Origin: Thermodesulfovibrionales bacterium
GTDB lineage: Bacteria > Nitrospirota > Thermodesulfovibrionia > Thermodesulfovibrionales > CALJEL01
Direction: 5' to 3'
Length of the DNA: 38,316 nt
NCBI GenBank assembly: GCA_026417875.1
Contig: JAOACK010000013.1
Span: forward strand, 423 to 38,738
Shown here: positions 9,747 to 16,588 of the stretch, one piece after another
How the letters are laid out: each line of letters opens with the position of its first letter
Position numbering within the stretch: the first letter of the stretch is position 1
Program-made: the position numbers and the translations under genes
Notes under the pieces: model-generated
Databases searched by the model: none
Seen by the model: only the letters and a program-made list of their open reading frames with translations
Told to the model about the DNA's origin: nothing

Positions 9747-9753
9747 TATAATA
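9747..9753. promoter_or_regulatory. Symmetric -10 element between divergent mfd and zinc-ribbon genes
   Basis: The only promoter-like sequence in the 30-bp gap is TATAATA (plus) which reads TATTATA on the minus strand. As a plus-strand -10 it ends 6 nt before the ATG at 9759, predicting a leaderless mRNA. As a minus-strand -10 it predicts a start near 9741, leaving a leader of about 13 nt with AAAGG for mfd. -35 boxes are weak on both sides. Confidence 0.4.
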
Positions 9754-9758
9754 GCATA

Positions 9759-9956
9759 ATGTCCAAAGATGAGAAAGCCTTTGAAGAGATTTATCTCTGC
9801 CCTCTCTGCGGAAGGGAGCTCGGTCAGGAAGAGCGGTCTCAAAATGGCTGGCTCTGTAAATGCGGAGAGTTCATACCCGAAGGAACACAGGTTAGCTCTT
9901 TTACCGGTTCTAGTGACAGGCTAAGGGGAGAACTCCATAAAAGGATAAGGTCATGA
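9759..9956 (+). CDS. Small zinc-ribbon-like protein
   Basis: A 65-residue protein starting [12 protein letters not shown] with CPLCGREL and, 15 residues on, CKCGEF: a four-cysteine zinc-ribbon arrangement (CxxC ... CxC). The tail is basic. No known family is recognised. Its stop overlaps the trpB ATG (ATGA at 9953-9956), so it is translationally coupled to trpB. The frame continues upstream to 9681, but that would overlap mfd; the ATG at 9759 is chosen because the frame after it is zinc-ribbon-like and a -10 lies just before. No Shine-Dalgarno is seen. A regulatory or chaperone role for the amino-acid operon is possible but unsupported. Confidence 0.65.
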   Translation: MSKDEKAFEEIYLCPLCGRELGQEERSQNGWLCKCGEFIPEGTQVSSFTGSSDRLRGELHKRIRS

Positions 9957-11122
9957 AAAAAGGTTATTACGGTCAGTTTGGAGGAAGATTTGTTCCTGAA
10001 ACACTTATTCCTGCACTTGAGGAACTGGAGAGGAATTTTCAGAGATTTAAAAAAGACAGAGATTTCCAGCGGAGTCTTGAGAGGCTCCTTGAAGAATATG
10101 TTGGAAGGCCAACACCTCTTTATTTTGCAAAGAATCTAACAGAAAAAATAGGAGGTGCAAGGATATACCTTAAAAGAGAGGACCTGTGCCACACCGGTGC
10201 TCACAAGATTAACAATGCAATAGGTCAGGCTTTAATTGCAAAACTCTCAGGTAAAGAGAGAATTATTGCAGAGACAGGTGCGGGACAGCATGGTGTAGCA
10301 ACGGCAACAGGTGCAGCACTTCTAGGACTGAAATGTACCATTTATATGGGCTCTGAGGATATGAAAAGACAGGCACTGAATGTCTTCAGGATGAAGCTCC
10401 TCGGTGCAGAGGTAATAGAGGTATCCTCTGGCTCAAAAACACTTAAGGATGCCATAAATGAGGCATTGCGAGACTGGACAACAAATGTCAGGAATACCCA
10501 TTATGTCCTCGGAACAGTATTTGGTCCCCATCCCTATCCTGAGCTTGTAAAGTATTTTCAGTCAGTGATAGGAAGGGAGGCAAGAAGACAGATACTTCTG
10601 TTTGAGGGAAGACTTCCTGATATGCTGATTGCCTGTGTTGGAGGTGGAAGTAATGCTATGGGACTTTTCAATGCCTTTCTCAAGGATGACATAAAAATGA
10701 TAGGTGTTGAGGCAGGTGGAAAGGGCATTGAGACAGGACTTCATGCAGCAAGGTTTGCTGGTGGAAGTGTAGGTGTCTTTCAGGGAGCAAAGAGCTATGT
10801 TCTTCAGGATGAATATGGTAATATCCTCGATACCCATTCTGTCTCAGCTGGTCTTGATTATGCATCCGTTGGGCCTGAACATGCCTATTTAAAAGAACTC
10901 GGAAGGGTCCAGTACACCTATGCCCTTGATGAAGAGGCACTTGATGCCTTTGAGCTTCTCAGCAGTACAGAGGGTATCATTCCTGCTCTTGAGTCCGCCC
11001 ATGCAGTTGCAGAGGCAGTAAAGCGGGCACCTGAACTAGGTAAGGACAGAATTATTATTGTTAATCTTTCCGGAAGGGGAGACAAGGATGTTGAACAGGT
11101 ATCAAGATTAAGACCAAGATAG
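9953..11122 (+). CDS. trpB: Tryptophan synthase beta chain
   Basis: TrpB condenses indole with L-serine to make tryptophan, using pyridoxal phosphate. The 389-residue protein is full length: [15 protein letters not shown] at the N-terminus, the PLP lysine at residue 85 in [14 protein letters not shown], the catalytic Glu at about 107 in [15 protein letters not shown], and the phosphate-binding GGGSNAMG. It is the classical TrpB1 type expected to pair with TrpA. No trpA or other trp gene lies in the window; trpB is between the zinc-ribbon gene and hisD, so it sits in a mixed amino-acid operon. Confidence 0.98.
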   Translation: MKKGYYGQFGGRFVPETLIPALEELERNFQRFKKDRDFQRSLERLLEEYVGRPTPLYFAKNLTEKIGGARIYLKREDLCHTGAHKINNAIGQALIAKLSGKERIIAETGAGQHGVATATGAALLGLKCTIYMGSEDMKRQALNVFRMKLLGAEVIEVSSGSKTLKDAINEALRDWTTNVRNTHYVLGTVFGPHPYPELVKYFQSVIGREARRQILLFEGRLPDMLIACVGGGSNAMGLFNAFLKDDIKMIGVEAGGKGIETGLHAARFAGGSVGVFQGAKSYVLQDEYGNILDTHSVSAGLDYASVGPEHAYLKELGRVQYTYALDEEALDAFELLSSTEGIIPALESAHAVAEAVKRAPELGKDRIIIVNLSGRGDKDVEQVSRLRPR

Positions 11123-11137
11123 ATGAGGATTGATAAT

Positions 11138-12451
11138 ATGAAGATACTCAAACACAAGGATGAGATTGAGAGCTTCATTAAGAGACTTGAACAGAGGATG
11201 CTTGAACCACCTGAGGATATTGTTAATTCTGTAAAAATTATTCTTGATGATGTAAAAAGAGATGGCGACAGGGCACTCCTTGACTATACCAGGAGGTTTG
11301 ACAGGATAGAATTAAAGACCCCTCTCCTTTCAGTAAAAAAAATAAAAGAGGCTGCAAAAAAAGTTGAAAGGCCTGTCCTCAGGGCACTTGAGTTTTCGGC
11401 AAAGAGAATAAGAAGATTTCATGAAAAACAGAAAGAAAGCTCATGGTCATACAGGGAAGGTGGTGTTCTTCTTGGCCAGATAATAAGACCCCTTGAGAGG
11501 GTTGGAGTATATGTGCCAGGTGGAAGGGCAGCCTATCCCTCCACTGTACTTATGAATGTAATACCGGCTCAGGTAGCAGGTGTAAAGGAAATCGCAGTAG
11601 TAACACCAACACCTGATGGAATAATCAATCCCTATGTAATGGCAGCAATTGAAATGCTCGGGATAAAAGAGGTCTATCAGGTTGGTGGAGCCCAGTCAGT
11701 TGGAGCCCTTGCCTTTGGTACAGAAACGATTAAGAGAGTTGACAAGATTGTCGGACCCGGTAATATCTACGTAGCCCTTGCTAAGAGAATGGTCTTTGGA
11801 ATTGTTGATATTGATATGATAGCAGGTCCAAGTGAAGTGCTTATCATAGCAGACAGAAGTGCAAGACCTGATTTTATTGCAGCAGATCTCCTGAGCCAAG
11901 CAGAGCATGACGAAAACGCATCATCTGTGGTGCTGACAGATTCCTTATTACTTGCAGAAAAGATAAAGGTTGAGATAGACAGACAGCTAAAGGAATTGAA
12001 AAGAAAGGACATTGCCTTGACTTCTCTTCAGAGATACGGCGCAATAATTTTAACAAAGAATTTAAAGATGGCTGCAGAACTTGCAAACAGTATTGCACCC
12101 GAGCATCTTGAATTAATGGTAAAAAAACCAAAGGAATTACTGCCTCTCATAAAAAATGCCGGTGCCATATTCATGGGTAGCTGGACACCGGAACCCCTTG
12201 GTGATTATGTGGCTGGACCTAATCATACACTTCCGACCGGAGGAACAGCAAGATTTTCATCACCCCTGGGAGTCTATGATTTTATAAAAAGGTCAAGCCT
12301 TATTGAATGTACTAAAAATGGCTTCAGGAGACTCGCTCCTTATGTAGAAGAAATCGCAGAGGTAGAGGGTCTTGAAGCGCATGCAAGAAGCATAAGTGTA
12401 AGGAAGAATCTGAAGAATAGAAGTGAAGAAGATCAAATACCCTGTAAATAA
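11138..12451 (+). CDS. hisD: Histidinol dehydrogenase
   Basis: HisD catalyses the last two oxidations of histidine biosynthesis (histidinol to histidine, NAD and zinc dependent). Diagnostic segments: VGVYVPGGRAAYPSTVLMN, VGGAQSVGALAFG, KIVGPGNIYVA, AGPSEVLIIAD, QAEHDENA and IAPEHLEL, which carries the catalytic Glu-His. Length (about 437) is normal. Two ATG codons are possible: 11123, directly abutting the trpB stop, or 11138. The second is preferred because GAGG lies about 8 nt upstream; the first has no Shine-Dalgarno. Co-transcribed with trpB. Its 3' end overlaps a small cysteine-rich gene by 29 nt. Confidence 0.96.
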   Translation: MKILKHKDEIESFIKRLEQRMLEPPEDIVNSVKIILDDVKRDGDRALLDYTRRFDRIELKTPLLSVKKIKEAAKKVERPVLRALEFSAKRIRRFHEKQKESSWSYREGGVLLGQIIRPLERVGVYVPGGRAAYPSTVLMNVIPAQVAGVKEIAVVTPTPDGIINPYVMAAIEMLGIKEVYQVGGAQSVGALAFGTETIKRVDKIVGPGNIYVALAKRMVFGIVDIDMIAGPSEVLIIADRSARPDFIAADLLSQAEHDENASSVVLTDSLLLAEKIKVEIDRQLKELKRKDIALTSLQRYGAIILTKNLKMAAELANSIAPEHLELMVKKPKELLPLIKNAGAIFMGSWTPEPLGDYVAGPNHTLPTGGTARFSSPLGVYDFIKRSSLIECTKNGFRRLAPYVEEIAEVEGLEAHARSISVRKNLKNRSEEDQIPCK

Positions 12452-12566
12452 AAAAATCAAAAAGGAAGATACAGAGACCATCTGTTATAATAAGGACTGC
12501 CTTTTGAGAAAAAAGGCTCCATGTAAGGGCTTTGAAGGCTGTCCTGGATTTAAGGGAAAGCCCTGA
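12423..12566 (+). CDS. 47-residue cysteine-rich protein overlapping the hisD 3' end
   Basis: A GTG at 12423 opens a 47-codon frame in the +1 frame relative to the hisD tail. It runs MKKIKYPVNKKIKKEDTET and then ICYNKDC, APCKGFEGC, PGFKGKP: four cysteines in a basic protein with a C-x4-C-x7-C-x5-C pattern. I recall similar tiny proteins with a CKGFEGCPG motif in sediment bacteria but cannot name a family. The Shine-Dalgarno is poor, so expression would rely on coupling to hisD. The cysteines suggest metal or Fe-S binding; that is inference. The convergent gene ends 8 bp later. Confidence 0.55.
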   Translation: MKKIKYPVNKKIKKEDTETICYNKDCLLRKKAPCKGFEGCPGFKGKP

Positions 12567-12574
12567 TGCAGTAT

Positions 12575-12838
12575 TCAGTCCTGCTTCTTAAGCAAAAGGG
12601 ATTCACTCAGTCTTAGACCTGGGTATTTGATTATTGCATCCACAATATCCCTCAGGGGATAATCTTCAAAGTTGCCATCAGGTTTTATGATCCTGATATA
12701 TTTCCTCTTAAGAAGATATATCCTCCTGCTTTTACCAGCTGTCTTGAGATTGATGATTACATGCTCCTCATCCTCTTCAAGCCCATAGTCTCTGATTATT
12801 TCCCTTATCTCATCAGAATCCTCATGAAGGTCATCCAT
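12575..12838 (-). CDS. Small acidic hypothetical protein
   Basis: An 87-residue frame with ATG at 12838. The N-terminal third is very acidic (MDDLHEDSDEIREIIRDYG, then LEEDEEH); the rest is mixed beta/basic (KSRRIYLLKRKYIRIIKPDG). No cysteine, signal peptide or membrane segment, so cytoplasmic. It is unrecognised. There is no Shine-Dalgarno, but TATAAT lies 7 nt before the ATG. It converges with the cysteine-rich gene. Codon pattern is like that of its neighbours and the frame is free of overlap, so it is probably real. Confidence 0.65.
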   Translation of the reverse strand: MDDLHEDSDEIREIIRDYGLEEDEEHVIINLKTAGKSRRIYLLKRKYIRIIKPDGNFEDYPLRDIVDAIIKYPGLRLSESLLLKKQD

Positions 12839-12845
12839 AGGAAAT

Positions 12846-12851
12846 ATTATA
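12846..12851 (-). promoter_or_regulatory. -10 element of the small acidic gene, leaderless geometry
   Basis: A consensus TATAAT on the minus strand ends 7 nt before the ATG at 12838. Transcription would begin at or next to the start codon. No convincing -35 is seen. Confidence 0.45.
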
Positions 12852-12903
12852 CATATTATGTCTGTCTAAAGGAGAAAGGAAGCCAATATCAGAGCTTGCC
12901 AAC

Positions 12904-13013
12904 TCAATCCTTTAAAAACTCTTTAAGAAGCCATGCAGGTCTCGTGATTATTTTCTGATTTTAGGAAGGAGGGCACGGGCATAAGGAATAACTTTTATCA
13001 GATCCGGGTCACT
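12904..13013 (-). pseudogene. Possible frameshifted gene remnant downstream of rpmA
   Basis: Between rpmA and the small acidic gene the minus strand reads SDPDLIKVIPYARALLPKIR in one frame, then KIITRPAWLLKEFLKD and a stop in the next. Restoring one A in the A-run at about 12951-12954 joins the two into one protein-like C-terminus. Two TAA stops lie directly upstream in frame (13014-13019), so no start exists. It looks like the decayed tail of a lost gene; the family is not recognised. Chance is not excluded at this length. Confidence 0.25.
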
Positions 13014-13028
13014 TTATTACCTGGCTCT

Positions 13029-13051
13029 TTCGTCAGTGGTAAAATGACGAA
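13029..13051 (-). terminator. Hairpin downstream of rpmA, probable terminator
   Basis: TTCGTCA (13029-13035) and TGACGAA (13045-13051) form a perfect 7-bp stem with a 9-base loop, 28 bp after the rpmA stop. It lies where the rplU-rpmA transcript should end. There is no strong T-tract on the minus strand, so efficiency is uncertain. Confidence 0.4.
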
Positions 13052-13078
13052 GGTATTTTATAGCTAAGCCAATGAAAA

Positions 13079-13345
13079 TTAATTCTGAGCTGGCAGTGGA
13101 TAAACGCTTACCTTGAGTCTTTCTCTGTCCTTACGCTCAAACTTAACAATACCGTCTATAAGTGCAAAGAGTGTATCATCTCCACCCCTGCCAACATTAA
13201 GGCCTGGATGGAATTTTGTTCCCCTCTGTCTGACTATTACATTGCCAGCCTTGACGATCTGTCCACCGAAGACCTTAACACCAAGTCTCTTTGCCTGGCT
13301 GTCACGGCCATTTCTAGAGCTTCCAACACCTTTTTTATGTGCCAT
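13079..13345 (-). CDS. rpmA: 50S ribosomal protein L27
   Basis: L27 is a ribosomal large-subunit protein reaching the peptidyl-transferase centre. The 88 residues are typical: [39 protein letters not shown] and [20 protein letters not shown]. The N-terminus carries no cleavable extension of the Firmicutes type. GGAGG precedes the ATG and it follows rplU by 3 bp. The usual third gene (obg) is not present downstream. Confidence 0.97.
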   Translation of the reverse strand: MAHKKGVGSSRNGRDSQAKRLGVKVFGGQIVKAGNVIVRQRGTKFHPGLNVGRGGDDTLFALIDGIVKFERKDRERLKVSVYPLPAQN

Positions 13346-13348
13346 GGA

Positions 13349-13666
13349 TTAACCTCCTATTATCTCTTTGATTTTAATATAAGTATACAGCTGCCTGTGA
13401 CCTCTCAATTTTTTGTGATATTTTCTGGGTATCTTTTTAAAAACAAGTATCTTTTTATCCTTTTTTGTATCAATAACCTCTGCCTTTACTGAAGCACCCT
13501 CAATATATGGTTTTCCAAGTATTAACTCACCGCTATCCTTCGAAATGGCAAGAACCTTGTCAATGGTAATCTCCTGAGCCTTTTCTGCATCAAGTTTCTC
13601 CACCTTTATGGTCATATTGGGAGAAACCTTAAACTGATGTCCACCGGTCTCTATTATTGCGTACAC
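13349..13666 (-). CDS. rplU: 50S ribosomal protein L21
   Basis: L21 binds 23S rRNA in the large subunit. The 105-residue product begins YAIIETGGHQFKVS and contains the conserved KKDKKILVFKKIPRKYHKK, RGHRQLYT segment near the C-terminus. Its start codon is GTG (13666), with an excellent AAAGGAGG 7 nt upstream. It heads the rplU-rpmA operon and is divergent from the TIGR02757 gene, with interleaved promoters between them. Confidence 0.97.
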   Translation of the reverse strand: MYAIIETGGHQFKVSPNMTIKVEKLDAEKAQEITIDKVLAISKDSGELILGKPYIEGASVKAEVIDTKKDKKILVFKKIPRKYHKKLRGHRQLYTYIKIKEIIGG

Positions 13667-13714
13667 CTGAGCCTCCTTTTAAAAGAACTTTAATGCTAAT
13701 TGAGGTTTATTTTA

Positions 13715-13753
13715 TTTAAATACATTGACTCAAAAAATGTCAAGTTTTATACT
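13715..13753. promoter_or_regulatory. Interleaved divergent promoters for rplU and the TIGR02757 gene
   Basis: Plus strand: TTGACT (13725-13730), 17-base spacer, TATACT (13748-13753), then 5 nt to the ATG at 13759. Minus strand: TTGACA (13738-13743) with -10 candidates TTTAAA (13715-13720, 17-bp spacer) or TATTTA (13717-13722, 15-bp spacer). Each -35 lies inside the spacer of the other promoter, and together they form the inverted repeat TTGAC-N8-GTCAA. Only one polymerase could occupy the region at a time. Confidence 0.65.
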
Positions 13754-13758
13754 CATTT

Positions 13759-14532
13759 ATGAACCTGAATCATCTCAAAGACTTTTTAGAAAAGGTCTGC
13801 TACAACTTTGATTATCCAAAACGGCTTCTCAATGACCCTGTAGAATTTCCTCACAGATACAGAGAAAAAGAGGATATAGAAGTTGCAGGTTTCCTGTCAG
13901 CCCTCTTTGCATACGGAAGGGTTGAACTCTTTAAGCCAGTTATTGAGAGGATATTAAATATAATGGGAAGGAGTCCCTATGATTTTATCCTTAATTTTTC
14001 GCCAGAAAAGAAAAGGCTTTTCAGAGGAATCTATTACAGATTTCAGAAAGAAGAAGACATAATTAACCTTATAAAAATCCTGAACAAAATACTTAAAAAA
14101 TACATTAATGTTGAAAATGCCTTTTATACTTTTTACAGTGCTGATCATGAAGATACCTCCAAAGCAATAGAGGCATTCTCAAGATATTGCCTTAGTGTTA
14201 TAAAAACTACAAATGGTGTTAGACAGCTTTTTCCCCTTCCATCAAATGGAAGTGCCTGTAAGAGAATGAATCTTTTCTTGAGATGGATGGTGAGGAAGGA
14301 TGAAGTTGACCTCGGCATATGGAAAGGCATTCCTAAAAATAAATTGATTATCCCACTTGATGTCCATATAGCAAGGATTGCCCTGAAACTCGGCCTAACA
14401 AAAAGGAAAACACCTGATATGAAGATGGCAAAAGAAATAACAGAAGTTTTAAAAAGGCTGGATCCTGATGACCCTCTCAGATATGACTTTGCACTCTGTC
14501 ATACCGGAATGATGACTCAGGTAAGAAGATGA
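13759..14532 (+). CDS. TIGR02757 / DUF2400 family protein
   Basis: A 257-residue member of the uncharacterised TIGR02757 (DUF2400) family. Family blocks are visible: NDPVEFPHRYREKEDIEVAG followed by FLSALFAYGR, the central KRMNLFLRWMVRKDEVDLG, and IPLDVHIARIALKLGLT followed by a KxxDPDDP segment near the C-terminus. The helical arrangement recalls helix-hairpin-helix DNA glycosylases, but function is unknown. There is no Shine-Dalgarno; a near-consensus promoter ends 5 nt before the ATG, so the mRNA is probably leaderless. Its last 16 bp overlap the convergent radical SAM gene. Confidence 0.9.
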   Translation: MNLNHLKDFLEKVCYNFDYPKRLLNDPVEFPHRYREKEDIEVAGFLSALFAYGRVELFKPVIERILNIMGRSPYDFILNFSPEKKRLFRGIYYRFQKEEDIINLIKILNKILKKYINVENAFYTFYSADHEDTSKAIEAFSRYCLSVIKTTNGVRQLFPLPSNGSACKRMNLFLRWMVRKDEVDLGIWKGIPKNKLIIPLDVHIARIALKLGLTKRKTPDMKMAKEITEVLKRLDPDDPLRYDFALCHTGMMTQVRR

Positions 14533-15614
14533 ATGTTGCCGATTCTCACATTCTTTAAGCCCTGCTCCTGGGCAATTTTTAAATATCTATAGGCATCTAC
14601 TTTTTTCACCAGCGGAAGGTCTTTCATGTAAAAATGGGGATAAAAGGCTAGAAGGCTATAGGGAATCTCTGGATTTAACGATGCAATGAATCTTGAGATA
14701 TCTTTTATCTCCCTATCATCAATATAACCTGGCACAAGTAGTGTACTTGCAATGATAGGTGGTGGCTCTGGTCGCAAAGGAATGCATCTTGATGCCTCTT
14801 CAAAATTTTCAAGGGTCCGCCTGTTTGTAATTCCTGTAAGGGCAATATGGAGATTCTCATCCCATGCCTTCAGGTCAAATTTAACGCAACCGCCGGACTG
14901 AAGGGACAGATCAATCATGGTTTTAAGGAGGGCCTTATTCATTGAGCCATTTGTCTCCCAGCATATTCTCAAAATCATTCCTTTATTATTTTCTAGTGCA
15001 AGCCTTGAGGCATTTATAGCAAAGGGCAGCTGGGCTGCGGGATCACCTCCAAAATAACATATGCAGGATGTCCTTGAATTTATGCTTGATAAAAGCTCCT
15101 CTGCCTTTCTTGTTTCAGGACTCAGTGTCTCTTCCCTGAAATGCCAGTTCTGACAGTAAAGACAGTTAAATGAACAGGCATGAAAGAATACTGCAAGATT
15201 ATTAAATCCATACTCAGGACCCTGAGAGTGAGCATACCTCGGATAACCTGAGCCAGTGCCACCAGCGCATACCCAGTCTCCTACACAGTTTGTCGGAAGG
15301 GGATCATGATACCATGAAAGTTTTCCTTCATCCTTAGTTACTCCGGTAAGGCTTCCTTTTTCGTTTCTTCTTAAACCGCAGTAACCCAGCTCACCCTCCG
15401 GTATCATGCACTCATTCACGCAGAGATTGCATGGTATCCCTGCTGGATCCCGGGGAGGAGCTTCAGGCAGGCCGAATCTTTTCCTGCTTCTTTTATGGGC
15501 ATTCATTGCAACAGAAAGACCTTCAGCTGGATTATTCCTTATACACTTCAGACAGACAGAGAGTTCCTCGGATATTAGAGGTGAGGTTACATTGCAGAGT
15601 CTGCATCTACCCAT
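14517..15614 (-). CDS. PflA/AmrS-like radical SAM enzyme
   Basis: A 365-residue radical SAM protein. The [4Fe-4S]-SAM triad is C147, C151, C154 in HACSFNCLYCQNW. Two cysteine pairs precede it: C4/C7 with C21/C24 (a zinc-ribbon-like start) and PCNLCVNECMIP with GYCGLRRN, as in pyruvate-formate-lyase-activase-like and AmmeMemoRadiSam enzymes. CYFGGDPAAQ and WETNG are typical of the family's SAM-binding core. It likely generates a radical on a protein or modifies a small molecule; the substrate is unknown and no AMMECR1 or Memo gene lies nearby. No Shine-Dalgarno is seen, but an extended -10 is 6 nt before the ATG. Confidence 0.85.
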   Translation of the reverse strand: MGRCRLCNVTSPLISEELSVCLKCIRNNPAEGLSVAMNAHKRSRKRFGLPEAPPRDPAGIPCNLCVNECMIPEGELGYCGLRRNEKGSLTGVTKDEGKLSWYHDPLPTNCVGDWVCAGGTGSGYPRYAHSQGPEYGFNNLAVFFHACSFNCLYCQNWHFREETLSPETRKAEELLSSINSRTSCICYFGGDPAAQLPFAINASRLALENNKGMILRICWETNGSMNKALLKTMIDLSLQSGGCVKFDLKAWDENLHIALTGITNRRTLENFEEASRCIPLRPEPPPIIASTLLVPGYIDDREIKDISRFIASLNPEIPYSLLAFYPHFYMKDLPLVKKVDAYRYLKIAQEQGLKNVRIGNIHLLT

Positions 15615-15620
15615 ATTTAA

Positions 15621-15629
15621 ATTATATCA
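15621..15629 (-). promoter_or_regulatory. Extended -10 of the radical SAM gene, leaderless geometry
   Basis: TGA-TATAAT on the minus strand (TG at 15628-15629, -10 at 15621-15626) ends 6 nt before the ATG at 15614. The extended TG compensates for a missing -35. Confidence 0.55.
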
Positions 15630-15844
15630 ATAACTGTAAAGCTATTTTTAAGCCTGAATTACTGCTAGGAAAAAGGCAGCATGTCAAACCTGAGTGCGAC
15701 AGTACGAGCAGGTAGGTAAAATGGTTTTTTAATGTACCGGTGCTTCATGGAGAAGGCAGGCACATAGAGGAATTAAGGAAGATATACCATTTACTCCAAT
15801 GATAGAGCATGGTTAAAGGATAGAGAACTCTTATTTCCCGAACC

Positions 15845-16464
15845 TCAGAGAGGGAATTGATAGGAGAAGTAAAGTCTTAGTCCTTTTTTCTTGATATATT
15901 CCCTCAGATCTGGTGAGGCCTGGTAGGTAACAATAAGAGGGATTTTTTCTCCTTCTATTATCTCATCAAGTTTTCTTAGCTGTTTTAGAAAATCATCTAC
16001 ATCCTTCTTCTTTATCTGGGATTTGCATTCTCCAACAATCCAGACCTTCCTGCCGTTTTTTCTTCCACGGCCAATTATATTCACCTCAATATATCCTTCA
16101 CCAAAATACTCTATAAAATCCCTTCTAAGAGGCTCAAGGAGTTTATGCCCATCTCCTTCTCCAGAAGGGCTGGAAGACCAACATATGCCCTGTCTTCAAG
16201 GACATAACCAACAGTGTGCTGAAGACCTCCAAGATGCTCCCTTGTCTTTCTGTGCTCAGCTACAAGTTCTCTTATCTCCTCTTCTGTCCTCTTCTGTGCC
16301 TCAGCAAGCTCAGCTACAATATTTTTCAGGTCATTGAACTCAACCTTGGTAACTGTATTTGCTATCTCTGTATATACCCTGCCCATTATATTGGCAAGTT
16401 TCAGTGCCACAGACTCTGGAAGGTCTTCTTTAAGAGTATTATATATCTCAAGGGTATCAAGTAT
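15845..16464 (-). pseudogene. PD-(D/E)XK coiled-coil protein (DUF3782-like), frameshifted and without ATG
   Basis: Two frames rejoin to one protein of about 205 residues. The first part is helical (KNIVAELAEAQKRTEEEI) then LGGLQHTVGYVLEDRAYVGL; the second has EVNIIGRGRKNGRKVWIVGE, then CKSQIKKKDVDDF, with the E-x-K of PD-(D/E)XK nucleases, ending LRLYFSYQF. At about 16140-16145, ATAAACTCC lacks one A compared with the expected reading LLEPLRRDFIEYF. The in-frame 5' limit is ATA-CTT-GAT (ATA at 16462-16464), 5 nt after a perfect extended -10; no ATG exists there, so the start seems mutated from ATG. The next possible start is GTG at 16410. Such proteins are frequent in thermophile genomes and are often transposed or decayed. 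Between 15630 and 15844 I see no gene. Confidence 0.7.
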
Positions 16465-16469
16465 AGAGC

Positions 16470-16478
16470 ATTATATCA
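16470..16478 (-). promoter_or_regulatory. Extended -10 upstream of the decayed PD-(D/E)XK gene
   Basis: TGA-TATAAT on the minus strand (-10 at 16470-16475) ends 5 nt before the in-frame ATA at 16462-16464. It is identical to the element upstream of the radical SAM gene. Confidence 0.5.
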
Positions 16479-16516
16479 TAAAATTAACTGAAGGGTAATG
16501 GTTGCTGTGGTAGTTA

Positions 16517-16559
16517 TCTGATAAAAGAATCCTACGGTAGTAATCTTTTCTGATAAAAT
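16517..16559 (+). promoter_or_regulatory. Repeated TCTGATAAAA element and extended -10 upstream of the SulP gene
   Basis: TCTGATAAAA occurs at 16517-16526 and 16549-16558, 32 bp apart, with CTACGGTAG between. The second copy reads TGATAAAAT (16551-16559), an extended -10. It would start transcription near 16566 and leave a leader with AAAGGAAAAGG before the ATG at 16589. The first copy may be a second promoter or part of an operator. Confidence 0.4.
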
Positions 16560-16588
16560 ATTTTAAAGCTTGAAGTAAAGGAAAAGGT

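Noticed and set aside
9681-9758. Upstream extension of the zinc-ribbon gene and of mfd (to 9842), which would make them overlap
   Set aside because: Internal ATGs at 9759 and 9728 have a -10 or a Shine-Dalgarno at the right distance, and the extensions are not family-like.
15630-15844. Possible gene in the gap upstream of the radical SAM gene (HGEGRHIEELRKIYHLLQ on the plus strand)
   Set aside because: The frame is short, closed by stops on both sides, and has no start or ribosome binding site.
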